Positions 41,970 to 50,285 of a stretch of 64,000 bases of DNA are shown piece by piece (the first letter of the stretch is position 1; each line of letters begins with the position of its first letter). The position numbers and the translations under genes were made by a program. The notes beneath the pieces are model-generated. The model searched no databases. It had not been told where the DNA came from and saw nothing but the letters and a program-made list of their open reading frames with translations. Source of the stretch: Thioalkalicoccus limnaeus (GTDB lineage Bacteria > Pseudomonadota > Gammaproteobacteria > Chromatiales > Chromatiaceae); the NCBI RefSeq assembly GCF_041197575.1, contig NZ_JBDKXB010000001.1, positions 1-64,000 on the forward strand. Reading direction: 5' to 3'.

Positions 41970-42671
41970 ATGCGCAGAGATGATGATTCCATTCGGATTG
42001 ATCGAGTTCATGCCCATGACATCGATGCAATGCTGAGTTTGTACGTTGATCTGTTTCACGATCGTGAGCCATTGACGAAGTGTTTCGGCTTCAGTCGGGA
42101 GCGCATGATCACCATTGCGCGGACCCTGTTCGACGAGAGGAGTAACAATGTGCTCGCGCGGGGAATCTGTTGGATTGCGCGAGATCGCGCGGCGGCGAAC
42201 AGGGAGGTCGGGTTTGTCCTGGGTGATGACCCGGCCGCCGCGGGTGGACATCGGATGCCTGACCACCTGACCGACGAAGAGAGACGGCGGCTCCCGGACG
42301 TGATGTCGCTCTTGGAAGAGATTCGCCGACCGGTAAAGGACCGACTGGCGTCGGATCCGGGGACCTGTTTGCACGTGTCGGCGGTAGGCGTTGCGCCCGG
42401 ATACGAAGGCGCGGGCCTGGCAACGCGTCTGCTGCAAACGGCTCTCGCGGATGCCGAGGCGCATGGGTTCCTTCATGCGTTTGCCGAGTGCACGAGCCCG
42501 GCATCGCGGACCCTCCATCAGAAATGCGGGTTCGCCCATGTTCAAAGCGTTCCGGTGCACCGGTTCTCCGTGGACGGTCGACGCCCATTCATGGAGTGCC
42601 CTCTGGATGTGCACCTGATGTGGAGGGTTTTCGATGGCGGGCAGCCCAAGTCGCGCGACGCGCCGCGATAG
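41970..42671 (+). CDS. GNAT-family N-acetyltransferase
   Basis: A 233-aa enzyme. IRIDRVHAHDIDAMLSLYVDLFHDREPL is the typical GNAT opening, and EVGFVLGDDP is strand beta4. The acetyl-CoA-binding region is LHVSAVGVAPGYEGAGLATRLLQTALADAEAHGF (about 144-178), with a G-x-G-x-A loop that replaces the canonical Q/RxxGxG/A. The tail SRTLHQKCGFAHVQSVPVHRF contains the usual late-strand GF. The start 41970 follows AGGAG 13 bases upstream. The substrate is unknown. It ends 64 bases before the convergent LysR gene's stop. Confidence 0.78.
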   Translation: MRRDDDSIRIDRVHAHDIDAMLSLYVDLFHDREPLTKCFGFSRERMITIARTLFDERSNNVLARGICWIARDRAAANREVGFVLGDDPAAAGGHRMPDHLTDEERRRLPDVMSLLEEIRRPVKDRLASDPGTCLHVSAVGVAPGYEGAGLATRLLQTALADAEAHGFLHAFAECTSPASRTLHQKCGFAHVQSVPVHRFSVDGRRPFMECPLDVHLMWRVFDGGQPKSRDAPR

Positions 42672-42735
42672 TCGCGGTTCGCTCAACGTCGCGACCACTG
42701 CCGCACATGTCGATGTCTCCTTGGCGATCAGGGGG

Positions 42736-43641
42736 TCACGACGTCGCGAGCCGGCGCGTTTGCTCGACGAGCAGGCGCGCGAGGGCGCGGGTCGCGGGGC
42801 CGGCTGCGGCCGGGTCGGCAAAGACCAGATACAGGGTCTCGACCCGGCTCGCGCCCTGGGCCAACGGCAGCGGCCGCAGGGCGCCGCTGGCGAGCTCGGC
42901 GACGATGTGGTCGCGCGGGATCCAGGCGAACGCGAGTCCGCGCTCGATGATCGCAATCGCCGTCGCCAGGTGGGAGACGGTCCAGCGCTCGTCGGCCTCG
43001 AGCCAGCCGCTGTCGACCTGCCGAAAGCGCCCGGTGTCGCGAATCACGACCTGCCGGTGGGCGCGCAGATCCGCGAGATCGAGCGGGCGGTCGAGCCGGT
43101 GCAGCGGGTGATCCGGCGCGGCGACCGCGACGAATTCGACCGTGACCAGCGGATCGCCGAGGAAGCCCGGTGGCACCAGACCGGTCACGGCCAGATCCGC
43201 CTGCCGCAATACCAGCGCCTCGCTGGTCCCCGATAACACCGTTTCGATCAGCTGGATGCGCGTCTGCGGGATCTCGGCGCTGAAGCGCGCCAAGGCGCAC
43301 AACAGGGGTTCGGGCGGCATCACGAGTTCCACCGCGAGCCGCACCTGTGGCTCCCAGCCCTGAGCCAGCGTCGTTGCGAGGTGCTCGAGCCGGCACGCCT
43401 CGGCGAGCAGGTGCCGGGCGCGCTGCAACAGGACTTCACCTGACGCCGTAAGCACTGTCCGGCGGCCCTGCGGAGCGAGGACCGCGACCGGTAATTGCTC
43501 CTGCAGCCGTTTGAGGCTGTAGCTGACCGACGACTGACTGCGTCGCAACGCCTCGGCGGCCGCCTCGAAGCCGCCCTGATCGACGACGGCTTCGAGGGTC
43601 GCCCATTGCTCGAGGGTCGTGCGCGGTGGTTCGCTGTCCAT
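42736..43641 (-). CDS. LysR-family transcriptional regulator
   Basis: A 301-aa DNA-binding regulator. The winged HTH is LEQWATLEAVVDQGGFEAAAEALRRSQSSVSYSLKRLQEQLPVAVLAPQGRRTVLTASGEVLLQRARHLL, with the recognition helix at about 35-50. The effector-binding domain follows from about residue 95 (VRLAVELVMPPEPLLCALARFSAEIPQTRIQL). Its start faces the azoreductase gene 113 bases away, the usual LysR arrangement, so it probably controls that azoreductase-pirin pair and itself. ATG 43641 is chosen because the upstream in-frame codons overlap the presumed operator. Confidence 0.9.
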   Translation of the reverse strand: MDSEPPRTTLEQWATLEAVVDQGGFEAAAEALRRSQSSVSYSLKRLQEQLPVAVLAPQGRRTVLTASGEVLLQRARHLLAEACRLEHLATTLAQGWEPQVRLAVELVMPPEPLLCALARFSAEIPQTRIQLIETVLSGTSEALVLRQADLAVTGLVPPGFLGDPLVTVEFVAVAAPDHPLHRLDRPLDLADLRAHRQVVIRDTGRFRQVDSGWLEADERWTVSHLATAIAIIERGLAFAWIPRDHIVAELASGALRPLPLAQGASRVETLYLVFADPAAAGPATRALARLLVEQTRRLATS

Positions 43642-43664
43642 GATAAATCGAAATATCTGATGAG

Positions 43665-43674
43665 TTAGCGCTAA
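43665..43674. promoter_or_regulatory. Palindrome in the lysR/azoR divergent promoter region
   Basis: TTAGCGCTAA is a perfect 10-bp palindrome lying 24 bases upstream of the lysR-type gene's ATG, within the 113-bp divergent gap. A looser pair, GATCGC (43689-43694) and GCGATC (43721-43726), lies on the azoreductase side. LysR proteins often bind interrupted dyads in exactly this position, so these are operator candidates. No binding is demonstrated. Confidence 0.3.
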
Positions 43675-43754
43675 AAATACCATAGAAAGATCGCCTGAAC
43701 GCACCAAATATCGCTGTAACGCGATCTCTCCACGGCTTCAACGAGGTTCCAACC

Positions 43755-44360
43755 ATGACCAAGGTCCTGCACATCGACAGCAGTCTCTTCTCCGGGCAAG
43801 GCGTCTCCTCGACGCTGGCCGCGGATCTGGTGCGCCGTCTGCGGCAACGGGATCCGTCCGTCGCGATCACGCATCGCGATCTGGGGCGCGACCCCATCCC
43901 GCATCTCGACGCGACCCGCCTGAGCGCGCTCAGCACGTCCGAGACCGAGCGCAGCCCCGAGCAACAGGCCGTTGTCGACGAGGCCGATCGGCTGATCCGC
44001 GAGCTTCAAGACGCGGACCTGCTGCTGCTCGGGGTTCCCATGTACAACTTCGGCATCCCGAGCCCGCTGAAGGCCTGGTTCGATCACGTCGCCCGCGCCG
44101 GCGTCACCTTCCGCTATACCGCGCAAGGACCGGAAGGCCTGATCAGGAACACGCGCGCGGTGGTCGTGACGAGTCGCGGCGGGCGGCATCGTGGACAGCC
44201 GACCGACACCCAGACCAGCTATCTGACGACGATGCTCGGCTTTCTCGGGATCGAGGACGTGCGCTTCATCTATGCCGAAGGGCTGAACCTCGGCGAGGCC
44301 GAGCGCCGCGCGGGTCTGGCCGGGGCCAATGACGAGATCGAGCGGCTCGCGGCCGCGTGA
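43755..44360 (+). CDS. azoR: FMN-dependent NADH-azoreductase
   Basis: A 201-aa flavodoxin-fold enzyme that reduces quinones and azo compounds by two-electron transfer from NAD(P)H. Landmarks are KVLHIDSSLFSGQGVSSTLAADLVRRL at the N-terminus (FMN phosphate loop), ADLLLLGVPMYNFGIPSPLKAWFDHVARAGVTFRYT (about 90-125, with the MYNF FMN-contact motif), VVVTSRGG near 137, and YLTTMLGFLGIEDVRFIYAEG near 155. The length matches E. coli AzoR (201 aa). It is divergent from the LysR gene and followed after 10 bases by pirin, suggesting an electrophile/quinone-response unit. Confidence 0.92.
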   Translation: MTKVLHIDSSLFSGQGVSSTLAADLVRRLRQRDPSVAITHRDLGRDPIPHLDATRLSALSTSETERSPEQQAVVDEADRLIRELQDADLLLLGVPMYNFGIPSPLKAWFDHVARAGVTFRYTAQGPEGLIRNTRAVVVTSRGGRHRGQPTDTQTSYLTTMLGFLGIEDVRFIYAEGLNLGEAERRAGLAGANDEIERLAAA

Positions 44361-44370
44361 GGAGGATGTC

Positions 44371-45219
44371 ATGACCAACACAGCGATCGAACGTATCCTG
44401 ACCGCCACGCCGGCCGCCGACGGTGCCGGCGTCAAGCTCTACCGGATCCTGGGACCCGATGGCCTGCGCGGTCTCGATCCCTTCCTGCTGCTCGACGACT
44501 TCGGGTCGGACGCGCCGACCGAGTCGCTGGCCGGCTTTCCGTCGCATCCGCACCGGGGCTTCGAGACCGTGACCTATATGCTCGCCGGCGCGATGCGCCA
44601 CGAGGACCACCTCGGCCACCGGGGTCTGGTGACGGCCGGCGGCGTGCAATGGATGACCGCCGGGCGCGGCGTGATCCACTCGGAGATGCCCGAGCCGGAG
44701 GACGGCCGCCTGCGCGGGCTTCAGCTCTGGATCAACCTGCCGGCACGCGACAAGATGAAGGCGCCGGCCTATCGCCAACTGGCGGCCGACGCGATCCCGA
44801 CCGCCACCTGGCCCGATGGCACCCAGGCGAAGGTCATCGCTGGCGTTCTGGACACCGGTGCGCGAGCGGTCCGCGGCCCGGTCCAGGGTCTCGCCACCGA
44901 GCCGCTGTACGCCGATGCGCGTCTACCCGCCGCAGCGCGGCTGAGGGTCCCGGTCCCGGCCGGGCATCGACCGCTCGTCTACGTGATCGAGGGCCGGCCT
45001 ACGATCGCCGGGCAGGCGCTCGCGCCGCGCCAGATGGCGGTTCTCGTGCCGGGCACCCCGATCGAGTTAGAGGCCGACGCCGACGGCGCCCGGGTGCTGC
45101 TCCTCGCGGCGCGGCCGCTCGGTGAGCCGATCGCCCATTACGGCCCCTTCGTCATGAACAGCCGCGACGAGATCCGCCAGGCAATCGCGGATTACGAGGC
45201 TGGGCGGCTGGCGGCCTGA
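44371..45219 (+). CDS. Pirin-family bicupin
   Basis: A 282-aa bicupin. The N-terminal cupin has SHPHRGFETVTYMLAGAMRHEDHLGHRG (His ligands about 57-59) and WMTAGRGVIHSEMP (His and Glu ligands about 101-103), the usual 3-His/1-Glu metal site. LWINLPARDKMKAPAYRQL is the pirin-specific segment. The second cupin ends LVPGTPIELEADADGARVLLLAARPLGEPI. Some pirins are quercetin dioxygenases and others redox-sensing co-regulators. GGAGG lies 6 bases before the ATG, and the gap to azoR is only 10 bases, so the two form an operon. Confidence 0.92.
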   Translation: MTNTAIERILTATPAADGAGVKLYRILGPDGLRGLDPFLLLDDFGSDAPTESLAGFPSHPHRGFETVTYMLAGAMRHEDHLGHRGLVTAGGVQWMTAGRGVIHSEMPEPEDGRLRGLQLWINLPARDKMKAPAYRQLAADAIPTATWPDGTQAKVIAGVLDTGARAVRGPVQGLATEPLYADARLPAAARLRVPVPAGHRPLVYVIEGRPTIAGQALAPRQMAVLVPGTPIELEADADGARVLLLAARPLGEPIAHYGPFVMNSRDEIRQAIADYEAGRLAA

Positions 45220-45323
45220 ACCACCCGCTCTGCCGTTCGGTCACGGGTCGCGGCGCACCGCCTGCATCACCCGCCAGCCGTGCCGTCACGCTTGGCGTTG
45301 CCGCTGGGAATCGGGGGAGCCCT

Positions 45324-47714
45324 CTAACGCTCGCGAGGGGAAAGGTGGCCGCGGTCCGGTGCATCGCCCTCCAGATCGTCGCGTGCCGCCAGCCCGGCGG
45401 CCTTCCCTTCGCCAAGGAGCACAGCCGCGAGAGCCGGCAGCAGTACCAGGGCTGCGAGCATGTTGACGAGGAACATGAAGGCCATCAAAAGGCCCATGTC
45501 GGCTTGGAACTTGAGCGCTGACAGGGTCCAGGTGGCGACACCGACGCTCATGGTCGCGGCGGTAAACATGACGGCGATACCGCGTTCACGGAGCGCCTGA
45601 AAGTAGGCCTCGGGCAGGTCGTCGCCCTGCCGCAGGCGGCGGGCCATTCGTTCGTAGAGATAGATTCCGTAGTCGACGCCTATCCCGACGGCAATGGCCA
45701 CGACCGGTAACGTCGAGACCTTGAGGCCGATATCGAGCAGCGCCATCAGAGCATTGCACATGACGGCAACGATCGCGAGCGGCAAGACGATGCACAGGGT
45801 GGCCCGCCATGATCGGAATTCGGCAAAGAATAAGAGGCTGATGGCGCCGAAGACCAGGAGCAGGATGGTGGCGGAGGCGGCGTCGACGGCCTCGTTCGTC
45901 GCGGCCATCACACCGGCATTGCCCGATGCCAGCAGAAAATCGACATGGTCGGATGGATTTGCCTCGCGGAAGTTCTTGACCTCGCGGATGACATGCGCGA
46001 GCGTCGGCCCTTCGTGATCGCGGGTGAAGATCAGAACCTGCATGGCGCTGCAGTCGGTATTCAGCAGGCCGGTTCCGGTGTCGATCGGCGTCACCGATTG
46101 CGCGAGCACGGTGGGGTTGCGTGAGAGAACCTGCCAGCGCGGATTGCCCTCGTTCCAGCCGGCATTGACGACGCGCGCGAGGCCGGGCAGCGCGACGACG
46201 CTTTGCACCCCGTGCACGCCGCGCATCGTCAGCTCGAAGCGGTCGATCAGATCCATGATCTCGTAGTTCGTGCAGGCCCCGTCGACACCACGGGTTTGGA
46301 CGATGACGGAGAGCACGTCGACGCCGATCGAGAAGGCCTCGACGATGGCCGCCGCGTCGCGGTTGTAGCGCGAGTCTTCGTGCAGCTCCGGAATGCCGGT
46401 TCCGACATCTCCGGTGCGCAGGTCGCGTGCTTGCCAGGTGGCCATGACCAACACCGCGAGTGCGATGCCCAACACCAGCCGCGCGTGCCGCGGTTCGGCC
46501 AGCTTGCGCAAGCGCAGCCAAAGCCAATCGAGCTTGTGTTCGCGACTCGCGCCGAGTCGCAGATCCCGGGCCGGGAGTCGCAACCAGGACAGCAGGATGG
46601 TCAACAACATCATGTTAGTGACCAGGATCAGTGCGACGCCGAGCCCAGCGGTCATGGCCAGTTCGCGCACCATGTCGATCTCGATGCGCACGATGACGAG
46701 AAAGCCGATCGCCGTGGTCGTCAAGGCCATCGATCCAGGTATCACGAGCTTGCGGAAGCCCTCGCGCGCGGCATCCAGCGGTTCGCGGCCCATCATGATC
46801 TCCAAGCGCCAGGCGTGGGTCATCTGGACGGCGTGGCTGACGCCGATCGAGAAGATCAGAAAGGGCACCAGGATCGACAGTGGATCGATGCCGAAACCGA
46901 TGATTGGCAGCAGGCCCATCAGCCAGACGACGGGGACCATTGCGCACAGCAAGGTCACCGCGGCGAGCCGGACCGAGCCGGAGTAGCGGTAGAGCAGCAG
47001 TGCCGTGACGGCGAACGAAATCACGAAGAACAGCAGGACGCCGCGGGCGCCGTCGGTGATGTCGCCGATGGCCTTGGCGAAGCCTATGATGTGTACGTCG
47101 AACCCCTCGCCGGCGTAGCGGGCACGGATCTCCTCGAGTTGCCGCGCCACGGCCAGATAGTCGAGCCGTTCGCCCGAGACCGGGTCGACCTCGAGCAGTT
47201 CGGCGGTGACCATGGCAGCGCTGTGGTCATTGGCGACCAGGCGGCCCAATTGACCGGATTTCAGGACGTTCTCCCGCACCTCCTGCAATTCATCGGTGGT
47301 TGCCTGAAAACCGGCGGGGATCACGTTCCCGCCCGAAAAACCCTCCTCGACCACCTCGATGAAGCGTACGTTCGGCGTAAACAGCGAGGTGACCGTGGCA
47401 CGGTCGACACCAGGGATGAAGAAGACCTCGTCGGTGATCGATTGGAGGCGGGCGAAGAAGTGCGGGTTGTAGATCTCGCCTTCGTGCTGGCGCAGCGCGA
47501 CCAATATGCGATTGGCGCCGCCGAACGTCGAACGATAGGCGACGAAGGTCTGCATGTATTCATGCTCGAGCGGGATCATCTTCTCGAAACCCGCATCGAC
47601 TTGCAGGCGGGTGGCCGACGCGGCGAGGAGCAGCGTCGTCAGCGCGAAGAAGGCGAGAAAGGCCCCGCGATGGCGGAACAAGACCTGGCCGAGGGTTGCG
47701 GAGAAGGCGCGCAT
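45324..47714 (-). CDS. RND-superfamily exporter (MMPL-like)
   Basis: A 796-aa inner-membrane protein with 12 predicted helices in two sets of six, each preceded by a large periplasmic loop (about 45-215 and 430-600). The first helix is FLAFFALTTLLLAASATRL. The sterol-sensing/MMPL-like segment GFGIDPLSILVPFLIFSIGVSHAVQMTHAW lies near 265-295 and its counterpart VVAIAVGIGVDYGIYLYERMARRL near 660-685. The latter's GxxxDY is typical of proton-driven MmpL/HpnN exporters. It needs no separate adaptor. It follows the YCF48-like gene by 2 bases and is last in the DUF1302-DUF1329-YCF48-RND cluster. The cargo is probably lipid-like (inference). Confidence 0.85.
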   Translation of the reverse strand: MRAFSATLGQVLFRHRGAFLAFFALTTLLLAASATRLQVDAGFEKMIPLEHEYMQTFVAYRSTFGGANRILVALRQHEGEIYNPHFFARLQSITDEVFFIPGVDRATVTSLFTPNVRFIEVVEEGFSGGNVIPAGFQATTDELQEVRENVLKSGQLGRLVANDHSAAMVTAELLEVDPVSGERLDYLAVARQLEEIRARYAGEGFDVHIIGFAKAIGDITDGARGVLLFFVISFAVTALLLYRYSGSVRLAAVTLLCAMVPVVWLMGLLPIIGFGIDPLSILVPFLIFSIGVSHAVQMTHAWRLEIMMGREPLDAAREGFRKLVIPGSMALTTTAIGFLVIVRIEIDMVRELAMTAGLGVALILVTNMMLLTILLSWLRLPARDLRLGASREHKLDWLWLRLRKLAEPRHARLVLGIALAVLVMATWQARDLRTGDVGTGIPELHEDSRYNRDAAAIVEAFSIGVDVLSVIVQTRGVDGACTNYEIMDLIDRFELTMRGVHGVQSVVALPGLARVVNAGWNEGNPRWQVLSRNPTVLAQSVTPIDTGTGLLNTDCSAMQVLIFTRDHEGPTLAHVIREVKNFREANPSDHVDFLLASGNAGVMAATNEAVDAASATILLLVFGAISLLFFAEFRSWRATLCIVLPLAIVAVMCNALMALLDIGLKVSTLPVVAIAVGIGVDYGIYLYERMARRLRQGDDLPEAYFQALRERGIAVMFTAATMSVGVATWTLSALKFQADMGLLMAFMFLVNMLAALVLLPALAAVLLGEGKAAGLAARDDLEGDAPDRGHLSPRER

Positions 47715-47716
47715 CG

Positions 47717-48685
47717 TCAGAGATCGCCTTGGGGATGGCGGGGTGCGCGGTCCGCTTCGTGCACACCGCGTTCGCCGATCAAGAGCAGACCATCCTTGTC
47801 CTTCCGGTCGATGACGGCGGTGAAATTGCGACTGGTATCGCTGTCCAGGGCCGTAAGATTGGTCGCGCCTTGCTGTCCGGTCAAGACCAGCCCGTTCTGG
47901 CCGACCAGCACGAGGGTTCCGTCGGCGAGGACTAGGCCGCCGAAGAGCGAGGACTCGGTTCCGGTGGAGATTTCGGTCCAGGTCTCTCCGACATCGACGG
48001 ACCGGTACAGGTGACCGCGCATCCCGAAGGCCAGGACCGATTCGTCTGGTAGCGCCAAGGCACCGAACCAGGAGCCGGCGTAAGGCGAGTCGAGCGCGTG
48101 CCAGGTCGCCCCTTCGTCATCCGAGCGCAGCAAGGTGCCGGCCTCGCCGACGACCAACAGGTGGCCGCCAACCGCGACGATGGCGTTCAGATGCAGCTCG
48201 TTTCCATCGACCGTGCGCTCGACCCAGTCGAGTCCGGCGTTGCGACTTTCGAGCGCACGACCGTAGGCGCCGATCGCGAAGCCGTGTCCGGAGTCATTGA
48301 ACCAGACGGACAGGAGGGGTTCTTCGGCCGCCGGTTCCGAGAAGACCTTCTGCCAGTTCAGACCACGGTCGACACTGCGCAGGATCGTGGAATCATGGCC
48401 GACGGTCACGAGCGTCTGGTCGTCGACGGCCGTTACTGCCGTCAGCATCGGTGTCCGCGGCGTGGTCGCCTGCTGCCAGGTCTGCCCGTCATCATCGGAA
48501 AAAAAGACCGCACCGCGCTCGCCAACAACGATGAGCCGCTCGCCGACCCGGGCGACATCGAGCATCAAGAGGTGTTCGATACGCACCTCGGTCGTCGGCA
48601 TCGCGGGGAGCGGCCGCTCCGCGAAGGCAAACACGGCGGCCATGACGACGAACGCCGAAAAAGCAAATCCGATAAGCCTTTGCAA
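47717..48685 (-). CDS. YCF48-like beta-propeller, periplasmic
   Basis: A 322-aa protein. Residues 1-22 are a signal peptide or anchor (LIGFAFSAFVVMAAVFAFAE). It then has about six to seven repeats of the BNR/YCF48 type, each with a GDxGxxxxSxDxGxTW pattern: GERGAVFFSDDDGQTWQ, GHDSTILRSVDRGLNWQKV, GAYGRALESRNAGLDWVER, GEAGTLLRSDDEGATWHAL, GMRGHLYRSVDVGETWTEI. The fold is a propeller often used as an assembly scaffold. It is translationally linked to the RND gene (2-base gap), so it probably organises or caps the exporter in the periplasm. Confidence 0.85.
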   Translation of the reverse strand: MQRLIGFAFSAFVVMAAVFAFAERPLPAMPTTEVRIEHLLMLDVARVGERLIVVGERGAVFFSDDDGQTWQQATTPRTPMLTAVTAVDDQTLVTVGHDSTILRSVDRGLNWQKVFSEPAAEEPLLSVWFNDSGHGFAIGAYGRALESRNAGLDWVERTVDGNELHLNAIVAVGGHLLVVGEAGTLLRSDDEGATWHALDSPYAGSWFGALALPDESVLAFGMRGHLYRSVDVGETWTEISTGTESSLFGGLVLADGTLVLVGQNGLVLTGQQGATNLTALDSDTSRNFTAVIDRKDKDGLLLIGERGVHEADRAPRHPQGDL

Positions 48686-48904
48686 CGATTTGACCTTCGC
48701 GGCACCGAGTGCCCCTCGTGGTTGCTTCCAAGCCCGCTATTGGCCCTCTCCACGCACACGCGCCAGCGCACCCGAGGCGCCGCGGGCGATCTCGGGAGTC
48801 AGCGCGCGGATCACACGCGTGCCCGCTGGTCACGCGGCCAGCGGGTAGCAAGCCTCAGGGCGCTCCCTATTGCGCGTTGCGTCTTTTCGCGTCGCGCGGC
48901 ACGG

Positions 48905-50254
48905 TCAGCGTGTCCCGATGCCGCGTAACCCGGCTGGCGTGAAGCGCGCGGGTCGATACTCGATCTCTTCGTAGATCCTCGGTTCGTCGTTTCTCAAGCC
49001 CATTGCGATATAGCGGCGTGATTGGAGGTCGTGATGCACTTCGATGACCGGATAGTGCATCGGGATGTCATAGAAGTTGATGTTGTGTTGTTCGGCAACC
49101 CGCCACAATTGATCGCGCCCATCATATTTGTCGATGACCAGCACCATCCAGGAGTCTTCATCGATATAGAAGGTCCGGCGCTTGTAGATATGGCTGGCGC
49201 CGGGCTTCAGGTTCGCGTCGACGACCCAGACCCGGTGCAGCTCGTAGCGGGCATGCTCGGGATTGATATGGCCGGCCTGGAGCACATCGGCCATGCCGAT
49301 CGTGTTCCCGACGAGCTTGTACGAGTTATAGGGCACGTAGATCTCGCGCTTACCGACGAGCGTCCAGTCGTAACGGTCGATGGCCCCATTGAACATGAAG
49401 AAGTCGTCTGTCGTGCGCAGTCCGTCCGCGGCGGTGCCGGGGTTGTCGTAAGCGATATTCGGCGCCAGCCGCACGCGGCGCTGACCCGGGTTGTAGGTCC
49501 AGGCTTGGCGCGAATCCAGGTAGTCATGAACGAGCAGGATCTGACCCGCGAGCCTCGCCGGCGCGGTCACTGTCTGCAGGAAGTTGAACATCTTTCCCGG
49601 CTCGATCTGGTCGGGCGATTTGGTGAGGCTGCCGTAGTGGAAGTCGTACTCGTATTCGAAGCGTACCGGTGTGTAGCTGCCGGTGCGCGTGACGGCGGCC
49701 TGGCTCCAGTTCATCGCGAGGGTCTCGCCGCGGTAGCGGGCCAAGTGGTTCCAGATCGCCTCGGCGCCATTCTTCGGGATCGGGAACGGGATCCCTCCAG
49801 TGGTTCCGGCGATGGTGCGACCACCATCGACCAAGGATGCTCGGGTCGCATTCGCAGTGGTCTGGTCGTAATGGCGTTGCGGGAAGGCGGCGCTGCGCCG
49901 CGTGGGAAACACCCTCATCTTCCAGGTCGGATAGGTCTCGAGCAGCGCGATCTGTCCCGGTGTCAGCTTGTCGCGATGCTGGCCCAGGTTGGTCGCGTCG
50001 ATCGTGAAAAGGGGCCGATCCTCCGCAAAGGGATCGGCATAGTGGCCGCCACGGACATGGCCGGCCGGGGGGCGGGTCAGTCCGCCGTTCCACGTTGGAA
50101 TCGTGCCCGCGGCGTTGCCCGCGCGTTCCGCACCCATCGGCGTGAGGTCCCGACCGAGGCGGGCGGCCTCGGTCGCCGAGACCTGGGCGAGGGCGATCGG
50201 AGCGGCCAGGATGAGTGCCAGAGCCGCGCCGATGGTGCGCATCATCTTCTGCAT
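48905..50254 (-). CDS. DUF1329 protein (LolA-like periplasmic carrier candidate)
   Basis: A 449-aa secreted protein. The start at 50254 gives a clean signal peptide (MMRTIGAALALILAAPIALA) with GGAGAG 8 bases upstream. DUF1329 landmarks are LGRDLTPMGAERAGNAAGTIPTWNGGL at the mature N-terminus, RYDWTLVGKREIYVPYNSYKL (about 315-335) and HIYKRRTFYIDEDSWMVLVIDKYDGRDQLWRVAEQH (about 380-415). The family is related in fold to LolA/LolB lipoprotein carriers, so it may shuttle a lipid-like cargo through the periplasm (inference). It follows DUF1302 by 31 bases. Confidence 0.87.
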   Translation of the reverse strand: MQKMMRTIGAALALILAAPIALAQVSATEAARLGRDLTPMGAERAGNAAGTIPTWNGGLTRPPAGHVRGGHYADPFAEDRPLFTIDATNLGQHRDKLTPGQIALLETYPTWKMRVFPTRRSAAFPQRHYDQTTANATRASLVDGGRTIAGTTGGIPFPIPKNGAEAIWNHLARYRGETLAMNWSQAAVTRTGSYTPVRFEYEYDFHYGSLTKSPDQIEPGKMFNFLQTVTAPARLAGQILLVHDYLDSRQAWTYNPGQRRVRLAPNIAYDNPGTAADGLRTTDDFFMFNGAIDRYDWTLVGKREIYVPYNSYKLVGNTIGMADVLQAGHINPEHARYELHRVWVVDANLKPGASHIYKRRTFYIDEDSWMVLVIDKYDGRDQLWRVAEQHNINFYDIPMHYPVIEVHHDLQSRRYIAMGLRNDEPRIYEEIEYRPARFTPAGLRGIGTR

Positions 50255-50285
50255 ACTGAGTTCTCTCCGGAAAATCACGAATGGG

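Noticed and set aside
42736..45219. lysR-azoR-pirin arrangement considered as a novel system
   Set aside because: A divergent LysR with azoreductase and pirin is a common oxidative/electrophile-response layout; it is annotated but not flagged as new.
46203..48014. Open frame of about 600 codons on the plus strand opposite the RND and YCF48 genes
   Set aside because: Composition (runs of H, Q, D, R and no hydrophobic core) is that of an antisense shadow; the minus strand carries clear membrane helices and propeller repeats.
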